Below are positions 20,881 through 34,825 of a stretch of DNA of 64,000 bases, one piece after another. Location of the stretch: positions 577,712 to 641,711 of the forward strand of contig JAAOOA010000055.1 in assembly GCA_012861695.1 (NCBI GenBank), given 5' to 3'. A program made the position numbers and the translations under genes. The notes beneath the pieces were generated by a model. The model was given only the letters and a program-made list of their open reading frames with translations. It made no database searches and had not been told where the DNA came from. This DNA is from Trematomus loennbergii. Its lineage: Eukaryota; Chordata; Actinopteri; Perciformes; Nototheniidae. The first letter of the stretch is position 1. Every line of letters begins with the position of its first letter.

Positions 20881-23194
20881 TTGAAGTGAAAAGCAGGACA
20901 TACCATTTTGGGTTTGCCACTAAAAAAGCCACTAAAGCTGCAATGTCATATTTAGGCCTGTTTGTCTATTACAATAACATTTCAGTGCTTCTGAAGCTTT
21001 TCCCCAATGCCAGTCCTCTGAATCGCCCCACAGCAGGGAGGGTGTCACTACTGTTTGCATCAGCTTTGAAAAGCAACAATATATCAGTGAAACAACTAGG
21101 ACTAGATACACGAGCTGACAGAGTAACGTTGAAATGATGCAGTAACATGAGTTTAGCTGTGAGTCAAACGTACATCAGAGCTGACAGCGAGGGCCTGTTT
21201 GTTTGGGGTAATTACGCGGATGTTTCAAATAATGTACCAGTGATTGAGGTTAAAATGCAGCTACAATATAATCTGATTACAGGTGCGTAGAGGCCTTGAC
21301 TTAAAGCCATCTCTCCCATGCATGTAATCAGTCAGATGGCCCTACATGAGTCCCTAATGAAGGAGAACCCTCTAAAGCATGTCCACTCTCCTCTATAATA
21401 TCTCAGCTATGTCTATTTACTGCTACACTCCAAAATCAGGGGCGATCGCAAAGCAAGTAGCAGACGATTTAGATGTTTCTCTCTGCAGCACACACACAGT
21501 TTGAGGGATTGATGTCTCTGTACTCCCGCCACAAATCTTTAACTCACTGCCTTATGCTAGACTTCCCATGAGGAACACTGGCAGCCCTCACACCTAAGCT
21601 GACATATCACCGTTGACAGGCCTCTGTGTGACGGCTCTCAGAGGGAACCGTGTTTTCACCCGAGAAATAAGATGCTTTACTTGCCACTGCATGCTGCTAG
21701 CCAGGGCCCAACATTTGGGATGAACACATACTTAACAAATAGGGTGGTAATGAACCAATGCAGGTCTATTCCCCACAATGCAACACTAGTTTCTAGTCTC
21801 AAGCTAAGAAGAGCAGCCAACAGTAAACTCTCTTCTTTCTAAGACTAAACTAATATATCAGCATCGCTAGATTTTCCAAATGTCTTTCTCACAGTTGGGA
21901 GAAAAGATTGTTAAGTAAGTGCACTTGTGTGACATTTCCCTGTGTACTATTAAGACACCAGTTTATCACCTCCACTTATTTTACTCTCTCAAGCTCCACA
22001 TTCCCACCCCGTGCCTTCAGGTGCGTTCATTCCCTCTGAATCTCTGTCAAAATGCATCTGAGCTGCAGAGATTGAGGTCTGATGGGAATCAAGCGGAGCT
22101 CTCCTACCTCCACACATCCTGCTGCTGAGTGACAGCTCTTTGGAAAACCCGCCTGGAACATGTAAGCAGCTTGTCAAGGCACAGTGCCTTCAGGCGAGGT
22201 GCAGGGCAGCAGCATCACCAGCCTTTTCCCTGAACTTCCAGCTGCCTGCGATCCCAACCAATCCTCTTGACATTTCTCCCTGCCAGCAGCCTTCACTTCA
22301 CACTCTCTTACTGTCCCTGTCTCTTATCTCTGCTCTCAGCGTGGGGATCAGGTCTCAGGCCGACCAGAAAAAACAGGGATATACCAAAGAAGAAAGGCTA
22401 GATGACTTTCTTTTGTGGAGCTGGATGTGGATGTTTATCAGGACGGGGACAGCGTGCTTTTTTCTGCTACCTGTTTGTTTGAGATCACAAGCCTTTCTCT
22501 GCCTTTGGTCATGTATCACACCGCTGCCCACACACAGCCCTCACTGCATGCAGACAGGTTGACAGTTATGGACACGGACACACACACACACTCACTAGCA
22601 CGCACACACACACACCATAAGTAAATGCCGCAGAAGCAAGCTGCTATAACTCTGATTCAATGGTACTGAATTGTTTGTTTGTAGCCTAGCAACATTATTA
22701 TGAAGTAAGACCTCTCAAATGTGTCTAGACACTACAGCAGAAATATGGTCCATTTTTATATAAGATGTATTTTTTCAGAATTTTGTAAACAAAACATGCC
22801 ATATACACAATTAGGTTTTAATAAGTGGGGAAGATGAATCTTTTACTTAAATATCTTACCCTATAACCATTGTTTATCAGGTTATGTACTTACAGACTCC
22901 AAGGATAACAACAATTTAATTAATAAGCCTTTAGCAAAGAGCAACAAATAATCCACTTTTATCAACCTATCAATACAAAAGAAGCCGAGCACAACACAAC
23001 CTTGTCCTAAGATCATATCTCATTAACAGCACGAGGACATAAAGCCTCCATTTAATTATCACACGAGAAGACTTACAGCGATTAGAGAACGTTCTGCTGG
23101 ACTCAACTTCAATATCACTTCTTTATAACCGCCGGGGCGTTCCAGATGACCTTCTGCGATATTGGCAGAGTGGCAACAGGGACTGAGAGGAATT

Positions 23195-23268
23195 AAAGTG
23201 TGTGCGTGTGCGTGTGCGTGTGCGTGGTGTGTGTGTGTGTGTGTGTGTGTGTCGTGTGTGTGTGTGTG
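23195..23268. repeat. GT-rich microsatellite
   Basis: GTGTGC units followed by a long (GT)n run with one interruption (TCG). Confidence 0.9.
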
Positions 23269-25569
23269 AGACACTGTGGGTAAAGGTAGCAGGAGTTTGG
23301 AGAGGTCGGATAGTATCAAGTGAGTTCACGTGTTTGACTTTAATCTCCTTCAACAGGTACCACCGCGGTGCCGGGGAGCTTTGAGTTGTTTTTCTAATTT
23401 CTACTTCAATTTACGCCGTTAAATTGCAACAGAGTTCACACCAGGGGGAGTAAATGAACAGCTCCTCCCGAATTAAAAGAGAAAAACACAGTTATAAAAC
23501 AGACACTAGGTGCAGGAGGGCAGTGGGAAAAGGGATAAGTCATCTAACAATCTTCATTTTATCATAAGGGACCTATGTTTGACTACAAGCACAATCTCCA
23601 CAAGGCTTCCTTTAACTGCAACTAATAAGAAAAGTGATGAGTCTGCACTGTCGTCCAGTGTCTTACTGTGACACATGTTTATTCAGCCACAGGTCTGAGT
23701 AAACATCCACAGAGTAATAAACAATTCCACTAAAACCATGTTATTTTATACACAATTAGGTTTTTAATTGACTGCATCTCTACAGGATATATTTTACTTT
23801 TAATTGCAAGCTACTGTACAAAGTTTTTGTATGTATACAAGTACATATTAGAGAGCATTCAATTTGATTTTTAATACGTTATAGTGTTTAGATACACCTC
23901 TGAATATTTAGGTATCTGTTTATTTTTAAGACATTTTATTATCCTTTTTATCATCTATCTATTCTCCCAAATGATTATTATTTATGTTCCTATTGCTGCT
24001 CTTACTCCCTATGTGTATGAATACAGTTTGATCTCATCTTACAACCAACATCACGCGCAGGTTAATCGGATTTCAGTCACGTGTTTCTTTCACATGTTTG
24101 GCGTCTAGGCTCGGGCCTCATCACTCCACAGATATACATAGCACCATACAAACTAACATTTAACATTTACAGGTGGAAGCGGGGTGGTGGTGGGGGGGGT
24201 GGGGGTGGGGCAGGCAAGCAGCAGCGACGTGGAAGTAGCTGCAGTAATAGCAGCAGCAAGCAATGCATAGAGAGATATCTGGCAGGTTCAATAGAGCGGC
24301 ATATTAAGGAGACTGTGTTTGGTTGGTTGTAGAGTGGTGAGGGGCGTTATGTATGAATGCAGCGTAAGTGCTCGAGGTGACTGCCTGAACTAGCTCGCAG
24401 TTACTGTCAAGAAAAGGTCATTAACTCCATTTGTACTTAAGCGTTTTACATTCAGACATCTCCACTTTAATATTACCATATACAGAATGGGCATGTACTC
24501 TTTAGATACTTACCTTGGACTCCACTTTAAACAGCCACCAGCACAACATCATCCACAGGAAAGCAAATGAGCTAATGGGAGGCATGCAGTGGGAGGGAAA
24601 TAATACAGAAAATGATGGTTAACTCGTGCAAAAAGAAATAGGATTAACACTGAAAGAATGGACGAAAGAAAACAAGAAACACACGCATATCAAAGATGGC
24701 TTGATGACCTGCTAAAGGTGACACATGCATTGATACAAACACACACACACACACACACACTATTAAAATGATTGCTTTTGCCTGTAATAACTACTGCAAC
24801 AAAGGCCGAGTTATAAATCAAAAAAGAGATTATAGCTTCCAGGCGTCCTAAATCTCAGATTGAATGGGAATTAGTTTTTTTTTTAAAGCTCTAAATCCTG
24901 CAAAAACTTTCAATTCACGTCCCTGTTATTAAACGACAGCAGGGGCAGGGAGTTATATATATAGTTATATAGTAATATTGGACACTTTTCCTACTACTAA
25001 TCATCCACAAGGAGGAGGGAGATCTTTGCCAACATGGTGGGTGTAACAGAAAGCATATTGCAATATAATTAACTGGGGGTTAAGTTGAACAAGCCCCCTT
25101 TAATCACACTGTAGCTACTTGTCTGGTTTCATATGCACAGGAGCTTCAGTGTAGATAATCAACCCAGGCTCCTCCAACAATTCTACATCAATTGTTGAAA
25201 TATTCTGTATGATATGATCATGTGTTGTAAGCCATGCTCATGAGTTTCAAACCTTAGTTTATCTTAAGAGACCTTGAATGTGCACATGTCTGTCTGCAGC
25301 GTGTTATTGAGCATGTGATTGTAAAAGGTCCAAAGGTTTAGTGCTGTGTAAACTAAAAAGAAGTGGATCAAACCTGTGAGATTCTGTTATTCTTTAGACA
25401 GACACAGATACTCTTTGCGGACTTGACGCAAGCATTCTGGCTCTTGTACAACAATATAATAACTCCTTCAATCAGCAGTGTGTCTGTGTTTCTATTGTGT
25501 TATATATTTGGTTATGTCTTCAGTGTCGAAGGTTTTGGATCCACGACAACATGCATATATGATGTTTAC

Positions 25570-25722
25570 CTAGAGCGGTGCGAGCGGGCGTGGCGTCGCT
25601 CTTGATCCAGAAGGAGACCCAGGACAGAACCACGGTCAGGATGCAGGGGATGTAGGTCTGGATGGTGAAGTATCCCATCCTCCTGCTGAGGTCGAAGTAC
25701 ACCGTCAGCACCACGTAGTCGC
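25570..25722 (-). CDS. gabrg3: gabrg3 exon: end of ligand-binding domain and TM1
   Basis: A 153-bp exon, phase 1 at both ends. Acceptor CTCTCTGCAG, donor GTAAAC. It encodes [19 protein letters not shown], then TM1 ([20 protein letters not shown]) and the TM1-TM2 loop ending in ATPARTALG. The Pro-Ala-Arg at the inner mouth of the pore is the anion-selectivity motif of the GABA-A/glycine receptor family. The reading frame is intact. The loop reads IKSDATPA, where mammalian gamma-3 has IKKDATPA as I recall it. Confidence 0.96.
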
Positions 25723-25743
25723 CTGCAGAGAGAGGATGAGCTT

Positions 25744-25960
25744 TAAAATGTGATTATATAGCGCTTTTCCTGGTGCTCAAAGCGCTTCACGAGCAAGTAA
25801 AGAAGAACAATAACAACAAAAGTCAAAAGTGGTAAGCTAGGTGGAATAAGGGCGAGGGGTTCATGGATTAGGAGTTGAAGGCCAGAGTGAAAAGGTGAGT
25901 TTTGAGGGATTGTTTGAATGACGTGAGAGTGTTGGCTGATATACTGTAGTGTCCTATGTT
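25744..25960 (+). repeat. Dispersed fish repeat beginning with TATAGCGCTTTTC
   Basis: It opens with TATATAGCGCTTTTCCTGG and CAAAGCGCTTCAC. The 5' end closely matches the longer copy at 59995-60478. This copy is truncated and diverged after about 200 bp. Confidence 0.65.
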
Positions 25961-27118
25961 TGTATATTCTACTTATGTTCATTTTCTAATTGATTTTTTA
26001 ACCCATTCTGGAATGCTTGTAACATGCCCATTTGAAACAATCCCAATGTAGGATGAATAAAGATATCTACTGAAATAGTACATTATTACACACTAACTCT
26101 CTGCAAGTAAATACATTTCAATTAAAAAGTGCACCTGCTTTGCACACTGCATATTAACAGCACATCTCCTCATACAACCTCTCTTCAAATACAATCAGCC
26201 TATGTTGGAATATTTCTACTTTTAGAGTATCCCAACTCAACCCTTATACTGTATATTGTGTATTTTGTAGACACTGTATTGATATACATCTGTTTAATGT
26301 ATGCACAGCATGTACTTGTATATTTTTGTATTGATTTCCCATTTTTAACTCATCCGGATTTTTAAACGACACTAGCCAAGGTAGGATAATACGAGTTTAT
26401 GGGGCTATTAAAACAAATCAATTGTGCCAAAAAATGCTGTTTTAATGTAAAAAAAAGCCCAGGTTGTTTTGTGTACCAACATGAGTAGATACAGGCTTTA
26501 TTTCCCCTTAAAGATATTGGTATATGTATTAATGTATAGATCATCTAAGAGCCAATTAGGACCCGATGTGTTTAATCAGAGGTTCTGCTGGAAGGCAAAG
26601 TGTTCTGAATGCCATGTTTCATGCGCTGATTAAACAGCTGATTTGACTTTCATTAACAGCAACAGGTCATACAATAAACCCACTGAGTGTTGGAACTTTG
26701 TATCACACTTATTATTCATCCCAAGAGGTAATAAGTGCGTCAGTTACATAAACAAAGCAGCTCATCTTCTACTGATAGTTCAGGAAAATGTTCACATGCT
26801 TTGTTTCACCCCCTTTTTAACCCTGTTGACTTTGAGCATGGATGAACAAAACCATAGACTTTCCAACAATGCATCATTGCTTAGGAGACTGAGAGAATAT
26901 TCTAAAAAGGCGTACTTCACTTGGTGCGTTGAGCTCCATAACCTTAGCCAACGGCACTGAGCACAGTCTGTAGACGCTGCAATACGAGCGACTATTGGAT
27001 GGATAGTTAATTTTAGCATGTGTTTTGGTAAAGACACAGGATGATACATTCAGACACCAAATCATCCCACTGAGGTGCAGAGAGAGCGTCATTTGTGCCC
27101 ACTGCTAACAGACTGTAG

Positions 27119-27119
<1 letters not shown>

Positions 27120-27170
<51 letters not shown>
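27120..27170. repeat. (CA)n microsatellite
   Basis: About 25 uninterrupted CA units. Confidence 0.95.
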
Positions 27171-27172
<2 letters not shown>

Positions 27173-30100
27173 TATTTATCGTATTCTATTACATAAGAAC
27201 ATCAATATACAGATGATAAATATACAAATATATCTTTCTGAGTATATATTTGCACATCCCTCCACTTATTTTTCCACTTCCAAGTTGTTTAAGTATCTTA
27301 TTTATGTAAACCTACCCATCAATAAGCTCGATTCGGACTCTAAATGTCTTTGTTGTTCTTCTATTGACACACAATGCCTTACATGAGGTAACTCATTCAA
27401 AACAACAGCAAGTGTTAAGTGCTAAGTAATATAATAAGCAGATGTATGAACTAACTAGAGCCCCACATACCAACTCTACGTTGTAACAGGACTTATGGTT
27501 AAGGTAGCTATTTGTTTCCAAAGAAGTGTAATGAAATGTTAATGAATATAAAGCATTGTAAGACAAATACATCATTAATATACTCATAAGGAATAGTATG
27601 TTATTGATTTGAGTTGATGCACATAGGATTGAATTAAACATATGAATCTGACCTCTGCTCTGAGTACATTTGAGTAACTTGACCTCTTTGAATGTTATTG
27701 AATACCTCAGGGCATGAGCATTTTGTGTCAATGGAGTTCAACTGAGAGAGATATTCGTCTAATGAGATCGTCAGAAGTGACTTTCGCTGTACTAAGATCT
27801 CCAGTCACTTTCATTTAGACTGTCCGTGCAGGGAAGGCAGATACACGTAAATGTGTCAAAGATGTGGTTCTTTTGTTAACGCCAGACATCAAAAAGTGTT
27901 CATTTCTGTTTCTTATCATTTGGAATAATGGCTATAATTGCTTCAAGTTAGATCACCAGGAGGGGGGAAAGACAAGGACAGAAGGAGACAGGAAAGCTTG
28001 AAAAAGAAAGATAGGTAATTCAGATGTACAGATGGCACGAAGAGAAGAAAAGGAGACTTAAATGAAGCTCAGAAAACAGAGGAAGACTTCTCTCTGGATC
28101 TTGAGCGACGCCACAGCGAGAGAGAGGTGGAATAACGAGGTGACAGAGTTTATCGATTTACTCAAATTACTGAAGACTTTGAGCTACACCGCTCGGCTTC
28201 TGTGACCTTGACAAAGTTCTTTGCATCAGACTTTAAACATTACTGAGGAATGCCGTTTGATAAGCTGCTTGCCACTCAGAAGCACTTTCCCCGTGAAAAG
28301 GATGTCGGATTGAATAAAACATCTGTAGAGGAAGATCTTTTGTCCTCTGGACCCAACCTCACGCTACACAGAAGTGAAATAATGATTTGAATCAGCAGGT
28401 GCAGAGAGAGGAGTGTTTATCTCTCGCACATTACCTCACTCTTTCCCCGTTATGCCATCTTTATTAAGGGCATTTTCCCATACATTAAAACCACCCATCT
28501 TACATTTAAAAGTCTTATTTTGAAGAATTACGTTAAAGCAAACAGGGAAATAAAAAGATGTGAAAGTGGGGAATGTGGATAATATTTAAGTGCATTTAAT
28601 CAACATGTATTCCCAAGTAAATGCTGAGAAAACCCCATAAAAGCTATTCAAAAGACCAAAAAGGGAGCTATGAAGCGCATTAATGAAGGATGCATGTAAT
28701 CAGAGCTCGTAATAAAAGGAATTAGTCGACTGTATTTCAAAAAGAATAATGAAAGCTACCTGGTTAATGTTAGAACAAAGGATATCTTAATCACAACAGT
28801 AAGCACTGTGTGTCAGTTCACCGTAATAAAGCTGTGTAGTTTTATTTTATGTACCCCTTCATGTCGAAGAAAGGGTTCTTTCAAAGCTATCTACATGTAA
28901 AGCAAGCTTGCATCATAAGGCTGGTTATATTTAAAAAAGCAATTTCAGATACCAATCACCGGGTGAATAAAACAACTCATTGCATAGCGTGAGTCCTCCT
29001 CCTCCTCCAACAACAGCAGCATCCTGGAAGCAGCCCAAGGTTGACACAGCTCACAGAAAGTCTCATTTGACAGTTTAATGCACAGAGATAAGTGTCATTT
29101 TGCTCCCTTAATCTTGCTAATGTTGCAGGGTAATATTGTTTAGCTTGCATTAATGGAGGAGACACAAATGTTCCCTCCCAGATGGACTATCTGTATCTGT
29201 GCATCGTGGCAAACAAGCCCTCTGTTTACCTTCTGTTAACAACCCCTGTGTGTACACACTCCTGCAGAATACTTATGACCCGCTCTGCACTCGTCTACAC
29301 ACTCTGTCATGCACTCCCATCTTCTTTCTGCGTGGAAGCTGGGAGGGACATTTTTTTGGGAATACTCTTCAAGAAATGAGCTCAAGAAACTCAGCTGTTT
29401 TTTTTACGACACTGACATTCAGGAAAGCAGCATGTTTGGAGTGCATTACTTCCCTGAACATCACAACCATCTGAAAGCTTTGAAAGGCATGTTTTCCTTA
29501 AAGGAAATTGGGACACCATTTATGATGGCAAGAAACTGTAAAAGCTGAAATTATCTCCAGACTTTCTGCACATAACGTGTGAGAAAGGCTTCCATCTGGG
29601 AAAAATAAATAAAATGTATGATTTGCACAGTGGTATATATTTTTAGCAACTCATGTCTCCACAGATTTACTTACTAAACCCCTTAAAAAACATTACATTC
29701 GTGCCTCGCTGATTCTGTTCCCTTTCATATTTTTTTGCGGACAGCTGTGGTTTTATAATCTGAAATGACCAGTTTTTATCATCTGTACCTATCTATCTAA
29801 TTAAAGGAACATTTTTAATGATATTATCTGCTGCAGCTAATTAAGGTTATCTCCATGAGTTGATTAAACGTGTCTGACCTTTGTAATGTTTCAGTTCACT
29901 CGCACTAAAAAGGGAATAAACCTTTTTGCAATATATATTCTTATTCTTGTTTCGCAACCAACAATCTACAATTTTTCCTTGTACTTTATTACTCAACTGT
30001 GCAGTGGTTAGTTTGAGATAATCCAGTCTGTTTACAAATCGTATAGCTCTCTTCTCTTCCACACAGTAGGTAAGATCAATACAAAGCTGTTGGCCTAACA

Positions 30101-31783
30101 TGCTAATGGTTGCACTCGCAGATAAAAGCATTACATTAGTTACAATCACACATTTTAGAACGCTTAGTCTTCGTATGCACAACACTTCAACATGGTAAGA
30201 ACACAAAGCAAGACAGACCTGTTGAGCTTGGAAAAGCTATGATTGGACATCCTGTCTTTTGAAAGTACTTTAAAACATGTCTTTTCCAGAGCTGCAGGTT
30301 AGCGAGCACCGTCACATGATGCATGAAGGGTCTCATACATGAGAAGGAACATCAAATACAATATGCACGACATTGGATTGTCAGCAATTTGACGATTCTC
30401 CATATGCGCTTCCAGTCGTATAAAGACAGAAAACATCAGCACTTCTGCAATGCAACCGCAGAGAGAAAGGACACAATGGAGGCTTTCGGGGAATTCTCGA
30501 TGGGGGGATCGCAGAACAAAGCAATGAAGTGTTTGACATTCCTCATGGGGGCCTTTTGAAGAGGACTGAATGATAACAACGGAGGATTTGTGGCTCTGGG
30601 TCCCCGATGGTCCACTCTGTCCTCATTAAAACAGCCCGTGCTTATGAGGGATAAGGCTGAAGAGTGAGGAGTCACAGAGAGGGAGGGAAACACGAGAGGA
30701 AGCAGCACATTCCAACTTTGTCATGATGTAAATTAATGATAGGTATTTTTAGCTGGGGATCTAATCATCAGGCGTGTGGAGATGGAGCTCCTGCACGGAG
30801 AAACAGAGGGAATGATACCAGGAAGCATGAGGCACATGTGGAGTGCGGTTTGCGGTAGGGAAATTAGCTGGGATTTGTTGTGAGCAGCAGGCGTCCATGT
30901 CATCTATACGGCCATCAATGTGTCTCAAGATGCTCATCACGTGTGATCATAAATACTATGCTTACAGGATTTGAGTGTAAAAAAACCATTTGATTTAGCC
31001 ATGTCGTGTTTGAGTACCGGGACAATCGCCCCCACCCTTTAACATTTCACAAAATGAAGCTGTTCGACTAATTTCCACTGAGCTCATTAAATAATTTGAT
31101 GCCACTCCTTGTTATCGCTCCCCTAATCACACCAAGTACGCCTGTTCCCAGAATATTCATGAATGGAGGTTCTTAGAAAGCTGAAATAGGTCACGTTATG
31201 CAGCAAAGACAAAAGCCTGCGTGGCACCAACTAAGGGGGAATATCCGCAGCTCATAAACAAGGTTAAGTGGGGTTAACAACCCAGCTCTTTCTCCACCTC
31301 CCTCATTCATAATATTCCGCTTATTAAGCCGTTAAAACAAGTCACGTGAAAGCATTAAAAATGGATTAAGAGCGCGTCCACCCGGGCCAGTTGTGGGTAT
31401 AATTACGGGCACCTGTTGGGGCAGCAATATGTCTCCGTGCCTCCCAAACACAGGTAAATGAAATCACGGGAGGCCTAATAACGGCGCTGAGAGCATGGAC
31501 GAGAAGAGCAAATGGGTGAATAATTAAACTTCCTTTTTAATCTTTAATCTGGGTGATTCATGTCAGTGGAGAAACCTATTCGCCCTCACACCCGAGGGGA
31601 ATACTTATGAGCTTGTGGTTTTATGATTACATTTATGGCCACGGTGCTCATGTTAACCCGGGCGAAGATGCAGAGGTAGTTAAGTTTTATTTCCAAAGCT
31701 ACTGAACAGAAAGCCAGGTTGACCTTTGACCTCAGGTACAGTGAATAAAAGAGCTTCCCAGTATATTACATCATGGTTCTTAC

Positions 31784-31921
31784 CTGCTGTTGTTGTGAGA
31801 ACATCCGTGCCGTTTCTGAGCCCCATGAAATCAAACTGGTAGAGCCTCCAGTATTTCTGGTCCGAAGTTTCCACCGAGTTGCGACTCCACTTGTATATAA
31901 TCTCGTCTCGTGGGTAGCCGT
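31784..31921 (-). CDS. gabrg3: gabrg3 exon: extracellular domain strands 8-10
   Basis: A 138-bp exon, phase 1 at both ends (Tyr codon split T|AC, Gly codon split G|GC). Acceptor TTTTTACAG, donor GTAAGA. It encodes [20 protein letters not shown] followed by [20 protein letters not shown] and VLTTTAG. Human gamma-3 has [19 protein letters not shown] at the same place. The segment includes loop F of the complementary binding face. Asn-Gly-Thr is a likely N-glycosylation site. The frame is intact and both splice sites are good. Confidence 0.96.
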
Positions 31922-32459
31922 CTGTAAAAAAATAACCAGATGGAGCGAAAGAAAGTTAAAAGTTTAAGGCCACGAATAAAGAAAAGTTTAATGCAGCGAT
32001 GCAGATTTCATTGTATGCATGATATATACCTGATTTAAACTAATTTATACAGTGAGTTTTCAGTGGACTGCAGACCAAGTGAGCAATTGCCGTTAACTTA
32101 AATCTGCAGTAGTGCATCCATAGTGAACACATATCCACTCTAATGTCATTCAATGTATTACTCGGTGTAAGAATTGTTCATTTCAGTGACACACTTCACC
32201 TGTTTCCACCCACCTGGCCTAAAGGATGCCTCTCAATCACAATATGGTCAAACCTGGGGAGGATTTATTGCGAGGTCATTCTTTATAGAGAACAGTTGGG
32301 ATACATGTCGGAAGAATACATGTAATTGGCTTTTAAAGGTCATTTTGTGGTGTAAGATTATAGAGTGCGCATCTCTTATATATTTCTGAGTAAGGCCACT
32401 TCAGTGTCAAAGTGCTTTTCCATGGAGGAGCTGACCTGTGGAAATGCTTTGAAGAGAAC

Positions 32460-32750
32460 ATATTGTACCTGTTCGGCTTCATATCAGTTTGTAGTGCCAC
32501 TGTCTTTATTCTTCTCATACTGCCTGACCTCTTTTCACCCTCTGTCTGAAACCAGAGCCCAGTCTGCTCTGATTGGTTAGCTGGACGGCGCTTAGAGATG
32601 TCCCGCCCCTTAGCCTATCAGGTACAATGTGTAGGAGCGCGAGCCAATAGAAGCAACACAGTATTGTAGCCTTTGCAGACCCTTTACATGCACTAAAACC
32701 TATACAACAGGAAACCCCAAAAAGCTGAATATGTCCTCTTTAAAGCTGGA
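32460..32750 (+). repeat. Fish repeat family A copy
   Basis: It reads CTTCATATCAGTTTGTAGTG, then GAAACCAGAGCCCAGTCTGC and CTGATTGGTTAGCTGG, and ends near AAAAAGCTGAATATGTCCTC. It is in the opposite orientation to the copies at 20110 and 59870. It has not been split by an insertion. Confidence 0.75.
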
Positions 32751-32799
32751 GTCTCTTGTTGGGGAAATATTTTCCAAGTCCATAACTTTGACCCAGTGT

Positions 32800-33160
32800 A
32801 TCAGTTCATGTCCTGACTGAGCACACGCACCTGTACCCTTGGCTGCTGTGCTCTCAGGGTTTCGTCTCCCTGTTCCTGCCGGTTGGCGTCAGCTCATAGA
32901 GGTGTTATGATTCTATCTTGTTCTGCACAATGCTGATTATTCTCTCTGAACTAGCTAAATACACGGGTCTGGGGGAGAGTTCTTCAGAATTGACGTGGCA
33001 ACTCTCCCGTGAAGTCAGACCCTCTGACTCTCTGACTGAATTCTCCGGCCGAAGCTCCAAATAAACCCGTCCGTGTTTGACATCAAAGCTCCAGCTCTCC
33101 CCGTGTCTCTCTGAGTCCTGACTCCAATTGCTTCAGAAGTTTCCCCACACACCTCTGATA
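32800..33160 (+). mobile_element. Possible solo LTR remnant
   Basis: A promoter-like and polyadenylation-like layout: CCAAATAAACCCGTCCGTG near 33058, followed by a CT-rich GTGTCTCTCTGAGTCCTGA. This resembles the R-U5 part of vertebrate retroviral-type LTRs. No internal retroviral coding sequence is next to it and no flanking duplication could be defined, so the call is tentative. Confidence 0.3.
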
Positions 33161-34401
33161 TGTTTAGCATCAAAGCAAGAAATCATCACATGCAGATGAG
33201 GGTATAAACACGAGCGCTAAAAAAAATCAAACAGACAAGAAAGAAAATAAATGACAAGTTGAAGCAATTTCACATGAACACATGAGTGACAGCGATAATG
33301 AGCGAGCCTCGTTGTGCCCCGTGCTGCACACCACACTAATTATGTAAATAGTCTCATTTAGAGGATGGCCATCTATTACCACCAAGAGCAATCACCATCA
33401 TGCAGGAGAGCGCTTTATTTCTTTAATAATTGATGGCAAACATGATTGCAGTCATATTTCTCTCGGTGTGTTTGTGCAATTATCTTTACTGCAAACAGTG
33501 TTATGATGTTACCAGTGTTTCCTAATAGCTACCAAATGTTTTCACGTCTGTAAAAACCCCCCGAAGCAACATGTTCTTCCTCCAAGTTGTAAACTACGCT
33601 CCTCTGTTGCTCCAATATCTCCCCGTCTCTCCTGCAGGATGATATTTCCATATTACTGCTAAACACTCCAGTTCTGAGTGAGGTTATCTGCCGGGGAAAA
33701 CACTTATGAGGGAAATAAAGTCCGATTCAAATACGACTTCTCATTGGTGCTTGTCTGGGGGAAAATCACATAACAAATCAAATATCCGCATTTTTTGGGA
33801 GTTTATTTCTGTTCTGTTTCCTCATGTATTCGTTGAGCATTTTATTATTAGTATTTTTTTAATGAATTAATCAAATATTATCTTGATTTTTGTCAATTTC
33901 TTCTTTTAATTATAATTATTATGTATTACAAACTGTCCAGATAACACAGTCTTTGGAAATATTTGTCTATTAAAAAAGCATTTTTCACCATTTTTCTATG
34001 GTTATTTAGATATTTAAATGTCCCTTTGAAGCCTCGGACACTTTTAACAGCCCATCATACTGTGTTTCCTAAAGTATTCAGATTAAACTCTCTCTCCTTT
34101 CATTGTCTGAAATACAGAAGATATGCATATCTACTCTGTGTGCACGCATGGATGTTCAGGCTTTGTCTGCTTCGTAAAGATAACTGAAGGTAGCAGCAGG
34201 CTGTAAGCACTTTTTTTCCACCGACTGTTGTTCTTCAAACAAACATATGTACCTACAGGAGGTCAGTTGCATTTAGTTTTATAACGTCAGCTCCTCTGGG
34301 AATATAGGTTTAAACTGTAAGCATTTACACACCCAACACAAAGCCATTTTAAGATGAGGTTTTCAGAATTAAAAGTTGTGAAGAAAACTGAGAAAACTCC
34401 C

Positions 34402-34484
34402 CTGATGTGGCAGGAGTGATGGCAGGAGTGATGACAGGAGTGATGGCAGGAGTGATGACAGGAGTGATGACAGGAGTGATTGAG
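34402..34484 (+). repeat. 12-bp tandem repeat
   Basis: About seven copies of GGCAGGAGTGAT, alternating with GACAGGAGTGAT. Confidence 0.9.
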
Positions 34485-34621
34485 AAGTGCTGATTATACC
34501 TTTAAATATACAGTATGACTCGCCTGTCTCAACAGCATCGAGATGTCTACTGAAATGATTTTAGCCCTATATACAATAAGCAAAAGTCCAGCATACATAT
34601 GTGATGCTTACAATTTAAGAT

Positions 34622-34825
34622 GTTAAGCCATGCAATACATTACATGACATGTTAGACGCTTTTATCCAAAGCGACTTCCATACTCAATACTGTGGACAAT
34701 CCCCACAGGAGCAATTTGGGGTGAAGTGTCTCAGGGACACAACGACATGCTGGGGGGACTCGAACTTGCTATCCTCTGATTCAAAGATCAGCGCACTAAT
34801 CCATTGTGCCACACGCCTCCTATGC
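34622..34825 (-). repeat. tRNA-derived SINE
   Basis: On the minus strand it begins with GGAGGCGTGTGGCACAATGG (A box TGGCACAATGG) and has a B box AGTTCGAGTCC at about 34757-34767. It ends with the widely dispersed fish sequence that reads ACGCTTTTATCCAAAGCGAC on the plus strand. The tRNA-like head plus a unique tail is the usual SINE layout. Confidence 0.8.

Larger units (their letters stand above)
17227..25569 (-). other. gabrg3 intron between the TM1 and TM2-TM3 exons
   Basis: An 8.3-kb phase-1 intron. It contains two hAT-like elements (17272-17826 and 20341-20775), a fish repeat-family copy split by the second of these, and CA/GT microsatellites near 18212-18268, 22578-22617, 23195-23268 and 24738-24761. 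A G-rich stretch lies at 24179-24212. No exon was seen. Confidence 0.8.
25723..31783 (-). other. gabrg3 intron upstream of the TM1 exon
   Basis: About 6 kb, phase 1. It contains a fish dispersed repeat at about 25744-25960 and a (CA)n run at 27120-27170. I saw no exon. The part around 30.7-31.6 kb is less repetitive and could hold conserved non-coding sequence, but comparison with other fish would be needed to tell. Confidence 0.8.
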